The notes under the pieces: model-generated
What the model was told of the DNA's origin: nothing
The model's input: the letters and a program-made list of their open reading frames with translations, nothing else
The model's database searches: none
Shown: positions 62,109 to 64,000 of the stretch, piece after piece
Layout of the letters: every line of letters begins with the position of its first letter
Position numbering within the stretch: the first letter of the stretch is position 1
Position numbers and translations under genes: made by a program
Source: Byssothecium circinans
Lineage: Eukaryota > Ascomycota > Dothideomycetes > Pleosporales > Massarinaceae
Direction of reading: 5' to 3'
Length of the DNA: 64,000 nucleotides
NCBI GenBank assembly: GCA_010015675.1
Contig: ML977057.1
Coordinates: forward strand, 1-64,000

Positions 62109-62925
62109 TCATACTTTGGCTCTACGGAGCTCTCCAGCACCCGTCACAAGGGCATCGAGGCGGAAATCAGACGTGTCCATGGGAACAGATTCGCTGGGCG
62201 GAAGCAGCTGCTCCGTCAATGCAAGGCCAACTTTTTGTGGTTAGTTAGCATACCCGATTACGAAATACCAGTAGTTCTCACCGCGAAAAGGCATCCGCGA
62301 CGAGGCTTGAGATCGACGTAGGAAGTAGTCGTAGAAACCTTTGCCATGACCGAGACGTCCGAAGCTTGAGTCGAAGGCCATGCCGGGCATCACGATCAAG
62401 TCGAGGCCATTTTCGTCATTGGTTTCGACATTTTCCCCATCTGTGAGACCTTTACCGCCAAAAGAGTTTGCGCGTGATGCCAGTGAATCCTTCGAAGGGG
62501 TCGGAATGTTCCATTTATCGGGTTCAAGTGACTCAAAGTCTTTGAGTGACTGTAATTCGACCATGTCCATGATAGACTTTGGCTGTCCTTCTCTTTGCAC
62601 ACTCGGCTCGTACGTGTACGGAATGAACACTTTCTTTCCTCGCGCAAGTGCGTCTTTGACAATTGGCGTCGTGGAAATTTCACCTGCTGGCATCGACAGG
62701 TAGATGCTTATCCGTTTCGCAGCCTTGTACTCTGGAAGTGAGAGCAGAGTTTTGGCTGCATTAGAAGCTAGTAGCTGTTAGTCGTAATGATTGTACTCGT
62801 AAGGATGCACTCGTAAGGAAGTAGATGAACTCACTCTGCGAGGCAGTGGCAGCATCAGACACCTCTGATAATATCTTCTTAATCTGCCCCCTCAGCTCCT
62901 TCTTCACTGCTACCATCGATGCCAT
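62109..62925 (-). CDS. FAU1: 5-formyltetrahydrofolate cyclo-ligase
   Basis: Three exons: 62835-62925, 62282-62767 and 62109-62230, with introns of 67 and 51 nt, giving 232 aa. An N-terminal helix (MASMVAVKKELRGQIKKIL) precedes LLSLPEYKAAKRISIYLSMP, then KKVFIPYTYEP, then the nucleotide/substrate motif MPGMAFDSSFGRLGHGKGFY (GxGxGFYD type), and, after the last splice, VGLALTEQLLP. The enzyme uses ATP to convert 5-formyl-THF to 5,10-methenyl-THF, returning folinate to one-carbon metabolism. The start at 62925 is the first suitable ATG; a second Met three codons later is possible. No targeting sequence is obvious. Confidence 0.94.
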
Positions 62926-63348
62926 GACATGTGATGCCCGTAGATTGACCCAGTGCCTTTGTTTCAGAAAGAGTGCGACGGCAATAGCCTTAGATATGCC
63001 TTGCTCGCTGCTTTGTACTTGATACTCAGCCAATTGTAAACCTCAAACCTCCATAAAATTTGAACTCTACAATCAAAAGTCCCTTGCGACGTCAGATTCC
63101 CCACTAACAAAAGGTGGTGCTGACGATATCGGTGATGGCATCGTGTGGCTAGAGATCTGCCACTAGCCGCGCAACCCCTGCCACTTTCTGCGGCTCCTTC
63201 CCTCATTCCGCCTCCTTTGAAGGCACCTCATCGATCAACACTGCATTTCATCCCCTCCACTACACTCACACCTCAGCCTCCCACAGGCGCACTTCGCATC
63301 CGTCCGACCCTATACACTCGCTTTCGAATCGCACACGCATACCCAAAG
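62926..63348. promoter_or_regulatory. Shared divergent intergenic region cyclo-ligase / ROT1
   Basis: 423 bp between divergent start codons. C/T-rich toward the ROT1 start (CATCCCCTCCACTACACTC), as in a fungal leader. No named binding site is supported. Confidence 0.5.
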
Positions 63349-63951
63349 ATGGTTTCCTTTTCCCCACTCGCAGCAGCAGCGATGCTGCTCGCCGGCACAA
63401 ACCTCGTACATGCACAGGCCGCGGATGCAGCCGCGGTTCCTGCTGAGCTAGTGGGCACGTGGTCTAGCAAGAGCAATTCAACATTCACGGGCTCGGTGAG
63501 CATGTGCCCATCTCGACGGGGAGGGGTACGATGGCTGACCAACGGCGAACACAGGGCTTCTACGATCCTGCAAAGGATGAGTTCACCGAGCCGAAACACA
63601 CGGGCATATCGTACTCATTCAGCACCGATGGATACTTTGAGGAGGCCTACTATCGTGCTGTTGCGAACCGTACGTTGCCCATCTCCCCGGGTTGCCAAGT
63701 GGTGAGGATGGAGTGAGGGGGAGATGGTCTGGAATGCTGGTTGGAGGACTCCATGCTGATGCAACAGTGCAGCGACGAATCCCAAATGCCCAAAGGGAGT
63801 AATACAATGGCAACACGGCAGCTTCAAGAAACTCGCAAACGGCTCGCTCACGCTCGAGCCCATCAAGGTCGATGGACGGCAGTTATACTCAGATCCCTGC
63901 GCATACAAGAATTCAGTGTACACGCGATACAACTCCACGGAGCTATTCAAG
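63349..63951 (+). CDS. ROT1: ROT1-like ER protein-folding factor (3' part beyond the window)
   Basis: Three exons are visible: 63349-63495, 63555-63669 and 63773-63951, followed by a donor at 63952, so the remaining exons lie beyond base 64000. The 147 codons seen start with a signal peptide (about 1-22, ending LVHA), then the mature ROT1 fold: ELVGTWSSKSNSTFTG, GFYDPAKDEFTEPKHTGISY, KCPKGVIQWQHGSFKKL, SLTLEPIKVDGRQL, Cys at the DPCAY site and a sequon at NSTELF. Rot1 is a membrane-anchored ER chaperone needed for beta-1,6-glucan synthesis and glycoprotein folding. The expected C-terminal anchor is not in view. Confidence 0.9.
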
Positions 63952-64000
63952 GTAAGCGAAATATTCTCATGCTTTCTCATTGCCTGCCCATTCAAGCTCG

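Overview
This window looks like nuclear DNA of a filamentous ascomycete (Pezizomycotina). Gene content and style suggest a Dothideomycete, but that placement is inference. The evidence is compact genes on both strands, many 44-70 nt introns with GT..AG ends and CTAAC-like branch sites, one Zn2Cys6 regulator, and fungal-specific proteins such as KRE9/KNH, ROT1, a cyclin resembling Pho80-type proteins and a Golgi/ER GH47 mannosidase. I see no operons, CRISPR array, credible tRNA or rRNA, or secondary-metabolite cluster. Most genes are housekeeping, and I rebuilt their exon structures by hand. In most multi-exon models every splice phase closes and the protein length fits the family.

Layout. 1-191: right part of a small transposon-like repeat. 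395-1804(-): PAP2-type membrane phosphatase/transferase. 1.8-5.2 kb: no convincing gene. 5248-5999(+): GFA/CENP-V-type zinc protein. 7.1-18.1 kb, all minus strand: BRO1 (ESCRT), mitochondrial DnaJ MDJ1, Xaa-Pro aminopeptidase, KRE9-like wall protein, cyclin. 20.1-25.5 kb, minus: APH-like kinase with a coding minisatellite, a small Ser/Asn/Thr-rich protein, a BTB protein. 26.3-27.3 kb(+): incompletely resolved membrane protein. 27.8-35.5 kb: NOG1(+), TIM23(-), URA5(+), GH47 mannosidase(+). 35.7-36.0 kb: complete second copy of the repeat with inverted ends. 36.6-43.7 kb: RanBP2-type zinc-finger protein(+), SAP30-like(-), a conserved fungal protein of unknown function(+). 45.9-49.8 kb(-): large seven-exon Zn2Cys6 regulator. 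49.8-58.0 kb: about 8 kb without a confident gene, the last 2.2 kb AT-rich. 58.0-64.0 kb: MTR10(-), SmE(+), 5-formyl-THF cyclo-ligase(-), ROT1(+, cut by the window end).

Functionally the genes are a mixture: trafficking (BRO1), protein import and folding (TIM23, MDJ1, MTR10, ROT1), ribosome assembly and splicing (NOG1, SmE), nucleotide and folate metabolism (URA5, cyclo-ligase), wall and glycan biosynthesis (KRE9-like, GH47), and transcription (SAP30-like, Zn2Cys6).

I found no clearly new multi-gene system. The most unusual items are a 221-bp non-autonomous element present twice (about 97% identical, 28-bp inverted ends, 5-bp target duplication), a five-unit 14-residue tandem repeat inside the APH-like kinase, an inferred 13-nt internal exon in the regulator, an inferred 8-nt first coding exon in TIM23, and the gene-empty AT-rich tract.
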